Origin: Candidatus Kapaibacterium sp.
GTDB taxonomy: Bacteria; Bacteroidota; Ignavibacteria; Kapaibacteriales; UBA7675
Assembly: GCA_028284775.1 (NCBI GenBank)
Contig: JANQRB010000139.1
Coordinates: 1-64,000, forward strand
Direction: 5' to 3'
DNA: 64,000 nucleotides
Shown here: positions 9,887 to 17,833 of the stretch, in pieces
Position numbering within the stretch: the first letter of the stretch is position 1
Layout of the letters: every line of letters starts with the position of its first letter
Position numbers and translations under genes: made by a program
Notes under the pieces: model-generated
What the model saw: the letters and a program-made list of their open reading frames with translations, nothing else
Databases searched by the model: none
What the model was told of the DNA's origin: nothing

Positions 9887-10248
9887 AGAATCTTTATTGC
9901 GGCCGGCCGGTGCTCCGATGCTAGCGTGCACGATTGCGACTGTAAGGCAGCATCGGAACTACGGGCCAACTCGATACGATGCCTGCACGAGATGCTCCTC
10001 GGAAGCTTACTGTCAGCCCTGATACACCTCCCAAACGTCTATAGTCCCGCTTTACAATTTGTCATTCTGCTCTTTTGATACTTAGATGATATTCTGTCCA
10101 ACAAATTCAAGCTGCGTCGCCTTTTGACGCAATTTGGGCTTGCCAGAGACATTAACAACGACGGGGTTGCCCGCTGCGCGCTGAGCAACCCCGAATTGGT
10201 CATAAGAAGGGAATGGTTGTATCTGATTTCTTATGTCCAGTCTTCACG
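9887..10248. other. convergent intergenic stretch
   Basis: The gap lies between the plus-strand membrane protein gene and the minus-strand cargo gene. It contains the hairpin at 10162-10193 and nothing else recognisable. Confidence 0.45.
10162..10193 (-). terminator. probable terminator of the minus-strand cargo gene
   Basis: Perfect nine-base arms CGGGGTTGC and GCAACCCCG enclose a 14-base GC-rich loop. On the minus strand the hairpin is followed by a T/G-rich TCGTTGTT rather than a clean T-run. It lies 55 bases after the stop codon. Confidence 0.6.
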
Positions 10249-11247
10249 TCAACGGACGATGCGGAGCGGCAACTCGCGGCTGCCGTTTGCGCCCACAAGC
10301 TGAACGAAGTATGCACCTGCACTCAGGGACTGCGTGCTGAGCGATATCGAGTTCTGTCCGGCAACGGTTGGATATGTCTGTGAATGAACAACGACGCCGT
10401 TGGGCGTCAGAATACGCAGGACGGTCTGGGCTTCCTGCGTTGTGAAACGCAGCGTCACAACATCGCTGGCCGGATTGGGATAGCTGCTGACCGCACTGAA
10501 TTCACTCTCGTCGTCAACGCTGGTCGTTCCGCCAACCTGAATATCCCAGGTATAGACTTTCGTGTTCATACTGCCGGCTTCCAACACAAGCAATTCGACC
10601 GTATGAACGCCCGAGACCGGCGATTGCCAGTCGATCTGACCGCTTGCGCTATTGATGAGCATTCCGGCGGGTTTCTGGTTCAGGCTGTAACTGACCTGCG
10701 GCATTTGCGGCACTACGGAGCGCAGCACTTCCGCCAGCGCATCGGCATCGAAGGAGTAGGCTTTGCCGGCCGGCGTCTGCTTCGGTGCTTCGTTGACCAG
10801 CCCCAGGGGACCCTCTTCGACGAGCACACTGATATAGTCCACATTGCCGAAGACACGTCCCGCGCGCGTAACGCTTACACTGTTGCTGGGCTCGCTTTCG
10901 CCGTCGGCATTGTAAGCTGTCACTCTGAAGGACATGAGGGTGTTCATCAGATCGCCAAAGCCAAGACCCAGGGTCGTTTCAGCGATTTCATCGCGAAAGA
11001 GCTTCCAGTCACTGGCCGTCTCGGTCTCCCAGTCATAGGTACGGATGTACATCCGGAAACCGTCTACCTTCTGATCCTGTTCGCTTTCCCAGGTAAAGAC
11101 ATTGATAATGTCGGGATTAACGAAATCCATATCAACGAAGAGGTTGAACGGCGCGTTGAGCTCTTTGGCTTCGAGCTGACCGGCTCCCGTAAAACAGCCG
11201 AAGCCGACGATCAGGGCGGAAAGAAGAATACTTTTAACGAGTTTCAT
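10249..11247 (-). CDS. secreted T9SS cargo with fibronectin-like and cadherin-like domains
   Basis: 332 residues. The signal peptide is MKLVKSILLSALIVGFGCFTG and onward. A first beta-sandwich of fibronectin III type (roughly 30-130) ends FRVTAYNADGESEPSNSVSV. A second, cadherin/Ig-like domain follows (YSLNQKPAGMLINSASGQID, then a GVHTVELLVLEA strand). The last ~80 residues are a T9SS type A sorting domain (SSYPNPASDVV, then SAGAYFVQLVG). ATG 11247 was preferred to the overlapping GTG at 11250 because AAAGGAAC is better placed. A 300-codon plus-strand frame across it is a shadow. Function is unknown, probably binding. Confidence 0.88.
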   Translation of the reverse strand: MKLVKSILLSALIVGFGCFTGAGQLEAKELNAPFNLFVDMDFVNPDIINVFTWESEQDQKVDGFRMYIRTYDWETETASDWKLFRDEIAETTLGLGFGDLMNTLMSFRVTAYNADGESEPSNSVSVTRAGRVFGNVDYISVLVEEGPLGLVNEAPKQTPAGKAYSFDADALAEVLRSVVPQMPQVSYSLNQKPAGMLINSASGQIDWQSPVSGVHTVELLVLEAGSMNTKVYTWDIQVGGTTSVDDESEFSAVSSYPNPASDVVTLRFTTQEAQTVLRILTPNGVVVHSQTYPTVAGQNSISLSTQSLSAGAYFVQLVGANGSRELPLRIVR

Positions 11248-11550
11248 CACTATGTTCCTTTTGTAATTTGCTTCAATTTCAATTAATCGTAGTTTGTTGA
11301 TTCGTGAGCACCCGATGCTCTACCTGCCGTCGTTAGCCGGGCTTCTTTGTCAGACAGACCATTCTGGAAAGAAGCTTAGGCTGACGGCGTTTTTTTGACC
11401 AACAGGATACAGAGTCGGCAAAAAAACTTTTAAGACCTGAAATTGGGTTACCGTCAGGGGCGCTCACTTTTTCGCAGAAAGATTTGGAAATACAGTGGCA
11501 TTGCGTTAGCGTCCCCGACCGAAGTAATAACACCTCCCTGATTAGTTAAA
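11248..11550. other. intergenic stretch with a weak hairpin
   Basis: A GCTTCTTT/AAAGAAGC hairpin (11341-11348 with 11368-11375) is followed about 15 bases later by seven T on the plus strand. The distance is too great for a standard terminator and there is no plus-strand gene to end. Nothing else is recognised. Confidence 0.35.
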
Positions 11551-12144
11551 CTATTGATAGATGATCGTAAGCCTTGCATTGACCGGCTGCTGCAGTACCG
11601 TTCGAAGTGTCACGCTGATCGCAAATTCAACTTCGAGTTGTTTCTGGTCCCGTTCATGCGTGAACTCCATCGACAAGAAGTGCTTCGCGTTGTCGGGGAT
11701 ATATGTATCGACCGACCCGCCAAAATCAAGCTTTGCACGCGCGCCTTCGCCCAGATCGGGGTTGCCGGTCAAGGAAGTGGCTCGTTGTTCAATTGATTTA
11801 TCCTGAACATTAAGCTCTAATGATTGTAAGATGGAGTTAGTCTGGAAGCTCCGCTTGACAATGCATGTACTCCCCTGCGGAATTGTCAGAAAAAAGTCTC
11901 CATCATCGGAATACAGTTCGATGCCCTCATCCGGCCAGTTGCAGTCAAACTCGATGAGACTGCTGTTTAGCTGATCAAAGGCATGAAAGGTAACGTCCAG
12001 CAGCTGGTATTTCACCACGCCTTCATCCGGTTCATCGTAGATTTTCCGTTGCGGCGTATCCAGGTCCGAAGGCGAATCGCAGGCCCCTGCACTCAACACA
12101 CACAACAGGATTACTGCTAACGAGTTGAATCTGATGATCGTCAT
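11551..12144 (-). CDS. lipoprotein in a sigma/anti-sigma cluster
   Basis: 197 residues from ATG 12144, which follows an AAGGAC ribosome binding site; the longer frame to 12189 would overlap the upstream gene. Lipobox LSAGAC places the lipidated Cys at residue 22. The mature protein is acidic and beta-rich, with no family I recognise; FFLTIPQGSTCIVKR and the final strand VNARLTIIYQ suggest a beta-sandwich. It starts 22 bases after the stop of the anti-sigma/barrel gene on the same strand, so the three genes 14179-11551 probably form one operon. A surface or periplasmic partner of that system is a reasonable inference, not shown. Confidence 0.7.
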   Translation of the reverse strand: MTIIRFNSLAVILLCVLSAGACDSPSDLDTPQRKIYDEPDEGVVKYQLLDVTFHAFDQLNSSLIEFDCNWPDEGIELYSDDGDFFLTIPQGSTCIVKRSFQTNSILQSLELNVQDKSIEQRATSLTGNPDLGEGARAKLDFGGSVDTYIPDNAKHFLSMEFTHERDQKQLEVEFAISVTLRTVLQQPVNARLTIIYQ

Positions 12145-12166
12145 TGAGTCTTTTGTCCTTGGATGT

Positions 12167-13435
12167 TTAGAAGCGAATGCCGATTCCATATGTCACTCCG
12201 AGTTTTTCACTGCTGAACCAGGACGCCTGGTGTTGATACCACAAGCTGCTCCCTTCCAGTCCCAGTGAGATGCTGAGCGAGGTCCCCGGCTCATATCGCA
12301 GCCCCAATCCACCGCGCAGCAAAGGGCCGATCCTGGTAGCGCCCACCAGGGCATGGGCATAAGGCGCAATACCCGGCAGCAGCTCCGCTTCGCGCAGCGT
12401 CAGATGAGCGCCGGCACCCGCCCAGAAGAGCAGCGGATCCTGCAACACGGTCAGCGTACGGTTTAATTCGGAACCTCGGTACCGCTGAGCATAATTTTCT
12501 TGACCAAATTCGAGACCCAGAAGCCAACTATCGCTTAGCTGATAATAAAGGGCCGCGGCCATATTGTGAAAGACCGGCGCTTCCGGCGCTTCGACCTCAA
12601 CTTCGCGCAGGCTGCGGGCCATGATCCCGCGCAGACTGAAGAGCCACCGGGTGTTTTGCAGGTCAGGCAAAAGATGTGTCGTAGTCTCTGCCGCAGCGAC
12701 CGATGGTGACGGAACAACTCTCCTGGCAGTCAATGTCGCTTCCGACTGATGGCCGCCGTGAAATGCGGAAGGTGCAATACTCACATAGCGGGCGCTTCGA
12801 ATGGACTCCTGCCTTATCTGCTGCCGGTTGTGGGCGTCACTTACCGGCACCGGAGGGGCCTTTCTTCCGGGCTGACTTGCTTCGGCAGACGACTCGTAAT
12901 ATAGGTCAGGGTTTCCGCTCCGGTCCGGTGTAGTTGCTAGGCTTTCCCGACTTTGCTCCGCATCGCGAAGCATCGAAAAGCCGAAAGACTCGAGAGCCGC
13001 GCCGACCGTCGTTTCATTCCGCTCGACTACGATCGGAACTGCGTCGCTTCCCGCGGACGATGCATCATCGGGCTGCATCGCCAGAAACATCAACAAGGCT
13101 GTCAGGCCGACGCTCAAGACATAGCCGCCCAGAGTTGTAACCATTTTATGGCTGAGAGGATTCTTGCGACTTGTTGTCTGCATAAAGGCAGGGCCGGCAC
13201 TCTCGGCCAGGCCGACTTTGCTGTACACTTTTTGTTGTAAATATGCCGGAGGTACGAGGTCGTCAAAATCCTGCATCAGAAGTTTATTAACGTGTAAATG
13301 CTCTCGCAACTCCGATCGCAGTTCCTCGTTGTCGGCCAACTGGCGGAACAGAATGTGCTCCCAGTCGCGATCGAGTTCGCCTTCTAAAAAGTTTTGCAGC
13401 AGTTCCGCAGTATGTGAATCGTGTGAATCAGCCAT
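12167..13435 (-). CDS. anti-sigma-like membrane protein fused to a C-terminal outer-membrane beta-barrel-like domain
   Basis: 422 residues. Residues ~8-75 resemble the cytoplasmic anti-sigma domain common beside ECF sigma factors in this group (NFLEGELDRDWEHILFRQLA, then LRSELREHLHVNKLL and VPPAYLQQKVY), without zinc-binding Cys. One membrane helix spans ~99-120 (VTTLGGYVLSVGLTALLMFL). A ~130-residue, Pro/Ser/Ala-rich linker follows. From ~255 the sequence becomes amphipathic beta strands and ends LGVTYGIGIRF with the terminal Phe typical of outer-membrane barrels. ATG 13435 is preferred over GTG 13447 because AGGTGA is eight bases upstream. It lies downstream of the sigma factor gene and likely binds its product. 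Whether the barrel inserts in the outer membrane is inference. Confidence 0.75.
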   Translation of the reverse strand: MADSHDSHTAELLQNFLEGELDRDWEHILFRQLADNEELRSELREHLHVNKLLMQDFDDLVPPAYLQQKVYSKVGLAESAGPAFMQTTSRKNPLSHKMVTTLGGYVLSVGLTALLMFLAMQPDDASSAGSDAVPIVVERNETTVGAALESFGFSMLRDAEQSRESLATTPDRSGNPDLYYESSAEASQPGRKAPPVPVSDAHNRQQIRQESIRSARYVSIAPSAFHGGHQSEATLTARRVVPSPSVAAAETTTHLLPDLQNTRWLFSLRGIMARSLREVEVEAPEAPVFHNMAAALYYQLSDSWLLGLEFGQENYAQRYRGSELNRTLTVLQDPLLFWAGAGAHLTLREAELLPGIAPYAHALVGATRIGPLLRGGLGLRYEPGTSLSISLGLEGSSLWYQHQASWFSSEKLGVTYGIGIRF

Positions 13436-13603
13436 GATTGATATCACCTATTTAACACTAAATCTGAATTCGCATTCCGCCCTGTACTTCTGTTTCGATC
13501 AGTCGTCTCATCTGCCTCGGCATTAAAGCCTTCCGGCTTTGCAGGTACCGGGAGAGCTGCACGAACAAAATGCTTTGCCGCCCCCGGCAAGTCCGTCGAT
13601 CGA

Positions 13604-14179
13604 TTACACCTCTCTTTGAACATCCTGGATAAAGGGCGCAAGAATCTTGCGCAGCCGATCTTTGGCTCGGAAAATCCGGGTTTTAACCAGCCCGGTTGTG
13701 ATTCCAAGGATCTCGGCGATTTCCTGATAGGAAATCCCGTCATAGGTGCGCAGAACAAAGGCTTCACGATAGTCATCCGGTAAATCATCGATTGCCAGTC
13801 GAATCAGTTCAAGGAGTTCTTTTTTTTCGTAGCGCGCTGCGCCGACCGACAATTGCAGATCACTCAGGTCGGCAAGCCCATAGTGTTTACTACTTTTCAG
13901 GTCCAGACAATAGTTGCGGGCTATCTTGATCAGGTACGAAAGGACATTGCCTACCTCCCTTCCCTGCATCGCCCCTCGGTAAAATCGCACAAAACACTCC
14001 TGGAAGGCATCTTCAGCTAACTCACGCTGACTCAAAATACGTATACAATACCTGTAAACTCTGGGAGAGTATCGTCGATACAGCTCCTTAAACGCATCGT
14101 CATTGCCTGGTCGCTTGCTGCAAAGCAGTTCATACAATTCGGAATCACTGCTTGCTGTCAATTCTATTCTCTTAGCCAT
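13604..14179 (-). CDS. ECF-type RNA polymerase sigma factor
   Basis: 191 residues, the normal length for an ECF (group 4) sigma factor. Region 2 is clear (FKELYRRYSPRVYRYCIRIL, then AEDAFQECFVRFYRG, the -10 recognition helix). Region 4 follows a short linker (LPDDYREAFVLRTYDGISYQ, then EIAEILGITTGLVKTRIFRA, the helix-turn-helix for the -35). It is first in a minus-strand cluster with the membrane anti-sigma/barrel protein (168 bases downstream) and a lipoprotein. By analogy it would be released when the membrane protein senses an envelope signal. The regulon is unknown; autoregulation is likely. Confidence 0.93.
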   Translation of the reverse strand: MAKRIELTASSDSELYELLCSKRPGNDDAFKELYRRYSPRVYRYCIRILSQRELAEDAFQECFVRFYRGAMQGREVGNVLSYLIKIARNYCLDLKSSKHYGLADLSDLQLSVGAARYEKKELLELIRLAIDDLPDDYREAFVLRTYDGISYQEIAEILGITTGLVKTRIFRAKDRLRKILAPFIQDVQREV

Positions 14180-14713
14180 CGCAGCTCAAAAGACTGCGCT
14201 TTGTTAATTAAGTTACAGTGTGGTTTTCCGTAGACAGAAATAGCGTTCAATTGCAGGCTTCCCTCTACGCCAATCTCGAGCGCCAGACGAATGATCAGCA
14301 GTCGCTCTTCCTGTTTGGCGGAGGCGTGCCCGCCTGATCGGCCGCTGCGAGGAACAAGTTCCAGCGGCGCGAATCACCTTCCTCCCATTGGAAATCAGCG
14401 TGGCGGCTTACAGGAAGAAACTTCATTGCCATTTCTCGGAAAAGTCAAATATTGCTTTGATCGTCTGTCACGAGACCCTCCCTTGTGGCAAAGCGGTCGG
14501 CGATCCTTGCTCCGGGATCGCTTAGTACAAACCCGTCGGATACCACTTCCGGAATCGGATAGCGAGCGATTCGTTGACAATCAACCTGAATCGACTCCAA
14601 CTCAGGACAATGCCTGTGCGACACGGCAGGCATTCGGCAAAGCTTAGCGACGCGGTGGCGGAATACGCCGCTGCCTATACTCTTACTTTATTATTTCAGC
14701 AAGGAAAACTTCA
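14180..14713. other. divergent intergenic stretch
   Basis: The region separates the sigma factor gene and the glyoxalase-fold gene. A 62-codon minus-strand frame (14445-14633) has plausible codon use (RYPIPEVVSDGFVLSDPGAR) but no start context, family or partner, so I do not call it. Promoters for both flanking genes must lie here; none is clear. Confidence 0.4.
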
Positions 14714-15499
14714 ATGGCGGAACGAAATGAATATACCCCCGATACCTTTTGCTGGGTCGATCTGGCAACAACGGATGCAGCGGCAGCCAGACAGTTTTAC
14801 ACCGCACTTTTTGATTGGGAAGCAGATGATGTACCCGCCGGCGATGCCGGAAGTTATACTATGATGAGAAAAAATGGACGACAGGTCTGCGGCTTGTTCG
14901 GGATGGCCAGCGCTATGAAAGAAAAAGGCGTGCCGCCAAGCTGGATGAGCTATGTCTCAGTGACCAGTGCCGACGACAGCGCTGCAAAAGTTGGCGAGTT
15001 CGGCGGTACGATTATTCAACCGCCTTTCGATGTAATGAAAGACGGACGAATGGCCGTTGTGAAGGACCCCGACGGCGCGGTGTTTTCTTTATGGGAAGCA
15101 CGTGCAAATATTGGTGCGCAGATCGTCAACGAGCCGGATACCTGGTGCTGGAATGAAGTGTACAGCAACAATATAGCGCTTAGCAGGAAATTCTACGCTG
15201 ATGTCTTCAATTGGACGACGAAAGTTGACGACAGCAGTGGCGAAGGCGAATATTATGAATGGCAACTCAACGGACGATCACATGCGGGTTTGCTCAAAAT
15301 TCAGCCGGACTGGGGGGCCGTTCCTCCCAACTGGGCAGTATATTTTCTGACCGATAATCTCAAAGCCAAGATTGACAAAGCAGTTGATTTGGGTGGCACG
15401 ATCATTTACAGTCACCTGGAAATCAGCGGCACCGGCAGTTTCGGTCTTCTCAAAGATCCGCAGGGTGCAGTATTCAATATCTTCCAACCGGCGGCCTAA
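14714..15499 (+). CDS. two-domain VOC (glyoxalase/bleomycin-resistance fold) protein
   Basis: 261 residues made of two VOC modules, ~10-125 and ~138-260. Each has the opening F/WxDLxTxDxxxARxFYxxLFxW (FCWVDLATTDAAAARQFYTA; WNEVYSNNIALSRKFYADVF). Each closes with a conserved KDPDGAVFSLWEA / KDPQGAVFNIFQP strand. Length and order match the CFP-30B-like family of tandem VOC proteins, often annotated as glyoxalases or hydroxylases without a proven substrate. There is no signal peptide, so it is cytoplasmic. Transcribed alone; its stop codon abuts the shared hairpin at 15508-15532. Confidence 0.92.
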   Translation: MAERNEYTPDTFCWVDLATTDAAAARQFYTALFDWEADDVPAGDAGSYTMMRKNGRQVCGLFGMASAMKEKGVPPSWMSYVSVTSADDSAAKVGEFGGTIIQPPFDVMKDGRMAVVKDPDGAVFSLWEARANIGAQIVNEPDTWCWNEVYSNNIALSRKFYADVFNWTTKVDDSSGEGEYYEWQLNGRSHAGLLKIQPDWGAVPPNWAVYFLTDNLKAKIDKAVDLGGTIIYSHLEISGTGSFGLLKDPQGAVFNIFQPAA

Positions 15500-15532
15500 A
15501 AAAGAAAAGGTGACGCATTTCATGCGTCACCT
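15497..15532 (-). terminator. terminator shared by convergent genes
   Basis: A perfect 11-base stem (AGGTGACGCAT with ATGCGTCACCT) has a three-base loop. It is preceded by an A-rich tract beginning in the stop codon of the VOC gene. The T-run is on the minus strand, so it best serves the lipoprotein gene ending at 15581. Confidence 0.85.
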
Positions 15533-15580
15533 CGCTGCTGACTCTGATCTCGCGCGAAAAGTCAGTGAGCTACCCTACTA

Positions 15581-16288
15581 TCAGCTGTCAGGTAGGCCGT
15601 CCGCACGCCACTGAATATACAGATCGATTTCCGACTGCGGCAGTTTGCTGCCCGACTGCGGCATAAATCCGGTACTGCCTTCGCTGCGCTGTATCCGATC
15701 GATTATGTCGTCGATGTGCCGACGAGTATTGTTGTATTCGGTCCACTTGGTCTCCACGCCGGTGATGTGACAGGGTGCGCAGCGATTATTAACAAGGGGC
15801 CTAATGTCGGCCTGATAGCTAATCGCCTCGTCGTTGGCTTTCTCCACTTCAATCGTAAAAACTTCCTCAAATGACGTTGTGCCCGCGCTGTTAACGGCCG
15901 TCACGTCAATTTCGTATTCGCCCACCGGCAAACCGTCATCAGCGCTGATGACGCCATCGGCGTCAATTGTAATATGATCGGCGAAGTCATTGTCTTCATG
16001 GTCATGATCGTCATCATCGTCTTCGTCGGCGCCGTGCAGGCTTGCGCTGAGTGTAAAGCTAATCGGCTCGTCGCCGTCGATGTCCGGCTGCGTTGAACTT
16101 ACGGCCGTACCGAAGCTTGTTGTAATGGTCGCGGGACTATAGATCAGGTTGGCGGGACGCAGGCCCGAGGCACCGGTGCCAGCGTCATCGTCATCATCCG
16201 AGCAGGAGGTAACAAGTATAAGCAGGGAGCAGAAACAGAGCGCGCAAAGAATTCGTGCGCTGTCCAAAAGTCTGTCGTTTGTTGTCAT
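15581..16288 (-). CDS. lipoprotein with cadherin-like domain and cytochrome c-type haem motif
   Basis: 235 residues. Lipobox LVTSC gives lipidated Cys29, followed by an acidic DDDDD. Residues ~43-150 are a putative-Ig/cadherin-like domain (LIYSPATITTSFGTAVSSTQ, then VGEYEIDVTAVNSAG). It is interrupted at ~88-104 by a striking Asp/Glu/His run that may bind metal. The C-terminal ~80 residues hold CAPCH (170-174), a haem c attachment motif, and a downstream FMPQSGSKLP that could supply the axial Met. The arrangement IRPLVNNRCAPCH resembles haem-binding domains of secreted planctomycete-type cytochromes. It would sit in the periplasm or on the outer membrane as an electron carrier; the partner is not in view. 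Confidence 0.8.
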   Translation of the reverse strand: MTTNDRLLDSARILCALCFCSLLILVTSCSDDDDDAGTGASGLRPANLIYSPATITTSFGTAVSSTQPDIDGDEPISFTLSASLHGADEDDDDDHDHEDNDFADHITIDADGVISADDGLPVGEYEIDVTAVNSAGTTSFEEVFTIEVEKANDEAISYQADIRPLVNNRCAPCHITGVETKWTEYNNTRRHIDDIIDRIQRSEGSTGFMPQSGSKLPQSEIDLYIQWRADGLPDS

Positions 16289-16554
16289 TTGCAGGATCCG
16301 GATTGTTCAGAATGGCTGTTGGAAAAGCGTGATGCGGAGCAAGACCCGCATGTCCGCCACATGTAACACCCGCGTTGGCATTGCGGTTGGTCAATGTCGC
16401 ATTGACCCAAAATGAGCGTTAAACACACAAGAAAAGTATGCAGTTCCCCGGCTGCACCGGAATTGCATCAACCTGCCAATATCGTCGCCGGCGCCTCGCA
16501 AACAGACAACATCCCCTGAACAATTCGACCGCGGCAGTAAGCTTTGCCCTTCGT

Positions 16555-16869
16555 TTACGGATCGCGATCAGTCGTTTCAGTCGCATCGAACCAGGCCAGC
16601 CACTGGCGCGCCAGCTCGATTTTTTGGCGGTCCAGCTGATAGATGCGCGTCCGCCCTTCTTTTTCATGCGTCAGCAGGCCGGCCTGCTCAAGTACCCGCA
16701 AATGGCGGCTGATGGTAGGCCACTTATGGTGAAAGCGTCCGGCAATTTCGCCGGCGCTCATTCTGCCCCCGCGAAATTGAATGACAAGGAGAATGTGACG
16801 CCGCGAGGCATGCGCCAGCGCAGCAAATACAGCTTCGAGATCTTCAAGGCGTTGTCTGGCATCGGCCAT
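16555..16869 (-). CDS. ArsR-family winged-helix regulator
   Basis: 104 residues. A clear winged HTH: LEAVFAALAHASRRHILLVI (helix 1-2), MSAGEIAGRFHHKWPTISRH (recognition helix), LRVLEQAGLLTHEKEGRTRI (helix 4 and wing). No metal-binding Cys pair is visible (no ELCVCDL), so it belongs with non-metal ArsR members that often control dehydrogenase or SRPBCC neighbours. It starts seven bases after the gene at 16877-17191 on the same strand, so the two are co-transcribed. Upstream on this strand, TATATTTA (17259-17266) may be the promoter. Confidence 0.9.
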   Translation of the reverse strand: MADARQRLEDLEAVFAALAHASRRHILLVIQFRGGRMSAGEIAGRFHHKWPTISRHLRVLEQAGLLTHEKEGRTRIYQLDRQKIELARQWLAWFDATETTDRDP

Positions 16870-16876
16870 TCAGCAT

Positions 16877-17191
16877 TCACAGGTCTACGGGATCGATTCT
16901 TATAAACTCCATTCCTTCGCACAATGCGCCCATGGGTTCCCAAACTTGCAGCACTTCGGGTGTCTGATGAGCGATCTCGGATGAATCCTCACCTTTCCAC
17001 TGAAACATCTCGATAAACATCAGCTTGCCGGCCTTATTGACGCCCCTCATTACTTGCGCGGGTTGCGCTGTAACCAGGCCCGCTTCGTCCAGCGTTGCCC
17101 AGTGGCGACGCAACAGAGACCGAAACAGCGACTCGTTTTCTTTGGGAATCCGAAAAATACACAGCATACTGACAGGATTCGACTCGCTCAT
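16877..17191 (-). CDS. small protein, ferredoxin-like (dimeric alpha/beta barrel) fold likely
   Basis: 104 residues from ATG 17191, which follows a close GAGGTG; GTG 17197 is an alternative. It opens MSESNPVSMLCIFRIPKENE, has a long helix SLFRSLLRRHWATLDEAG, then KLMFIEMFQWKGEDSSEIA and VLQVWEPMGALC. This strand-helix-strand-strand-helix order fits antibiotic-biosynthesis-monooxygenase-like small proteins, but no catalytic residue is identifiable. It is the first gene of a two-gene operon with the ArsR-type regulator, which may control it. Confidence 0.7.
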   Translation of the reverse strand: MSESNPVSMLCIFRIPKENESLFRSLLRRHWATLDEAGLVTAQPAQVMRGVNKAGKLMFIEMFQWKGEDSSEIAHQTPEVLQVWEPMGALCEGMEFIRIDPVDL

Positions 17192-17258
17192 TGTCACCTC
17201 GTTAATTCAGAAAGCTTCGCCGCTTCGACAAGATTCATACTCCCGGATTGAGAAGCGG

Positions 17259-17266
17259 TAAATATA
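17259..17266 (-). promoter_or_regulatory. promoter-like TATATTTA box
   Basis: On the minus strand TATATTTA lies 68 bases before ATG 17191. It matches the Bacteroidota -7 consensus TAnnTTTG except for its last base. The same core occurs at 5807, 26124 and 58023. Confidence 0.25.
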
Positions 17267-17333
17267 AGGAAATTCTTAGTTAGCGGACTGGCTAATTAAT
17301 ATATCTCAACATCAACGCCGGTCCGGCCGAGCT

Positions 17334-17480
17334 GATGACGACAACTGCGACGTGGAGAACAGCATTGCTGTTTCCGACTTCCTTCCCGGCATCACATTCC
17401 GGACCTACGTCGGTCTCCTGGAGGAACACATTCAGGTCAACGATGACAATCGGTGGCGCTTGGAATACTGGCTTCCTTGA
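17334..17480 (+). pseudogene. possible gene remnant, family unknown
   Basis: A 48-codon open stretch has amino-acid composition and third-base G/C preference like genes in this window. It lacks a start codon and Shine-Dalgarno sequence, and the frame is cut upstream by stops. Key readable part: DFLPGITFRTYVGLLEEHIQ. I do not recognise the family, and chance is not excluded. Confidence 0.2.
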
Positions 17481-17833
17481 GAAAGACACTACTCCGCTTT
17501 GGAGCACAGAATGTCGCGTATGGCAGTTAAGGCATCTGATTTCGTCGACAGGCCGGCCTGTGTTGTACTACTGATACTTGCACACAAATTGCACTCGGCT
17601 CTGTAAGCCTCAATTTTTCGATAGTAATGACACCCCCTCAATAATCCCCTGGTGCTTAATTGCGTCTGCTGTGCTTTATTGCAGAATGTGATTTCCGCAT
17701 CCGCCTCGTGACTCCCTGCCGTCGATCACCGGATGCTTACGACGATGATGGCGGGCGTCCTGCGCTCCAGATCTGCCAGCGACCGCCAGACCTGTTCCCG
17801 GCTCAACTTTCAATGTAATCCAGAGGTTGGTGT

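Larger units (their letters stand above)
17192..17833. other. intergenic stretch with coding-like remnant
   Basis: The left edge holds the TATATTTA promoter-like box for the minus-strand operon. A plus-strand open frame, codons about 17334-17480, reads like real protein (SIAVSDFLPGITFRTYVGLL, ending RWRLEYWLP and TGA). It has no start codon in front, so it could be debris of a lost gene. The remainder shows nothing. Confidence 0.35.

Noticed and set aside
10384..11286. 300-codon plus-strand open frame
   Set aside because: It lies antisense to a cargo gene with signal peptide and T9SS domain; its own sequence has no motif and is a shadow.
14291..14647. 118-codon plus-strand frame and overlapping 62-codon minus-strand frame
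   Set aside because: No ribosome binding site, signature or neighbour logic; minus-strand peptide is coding-like but too weak to call.
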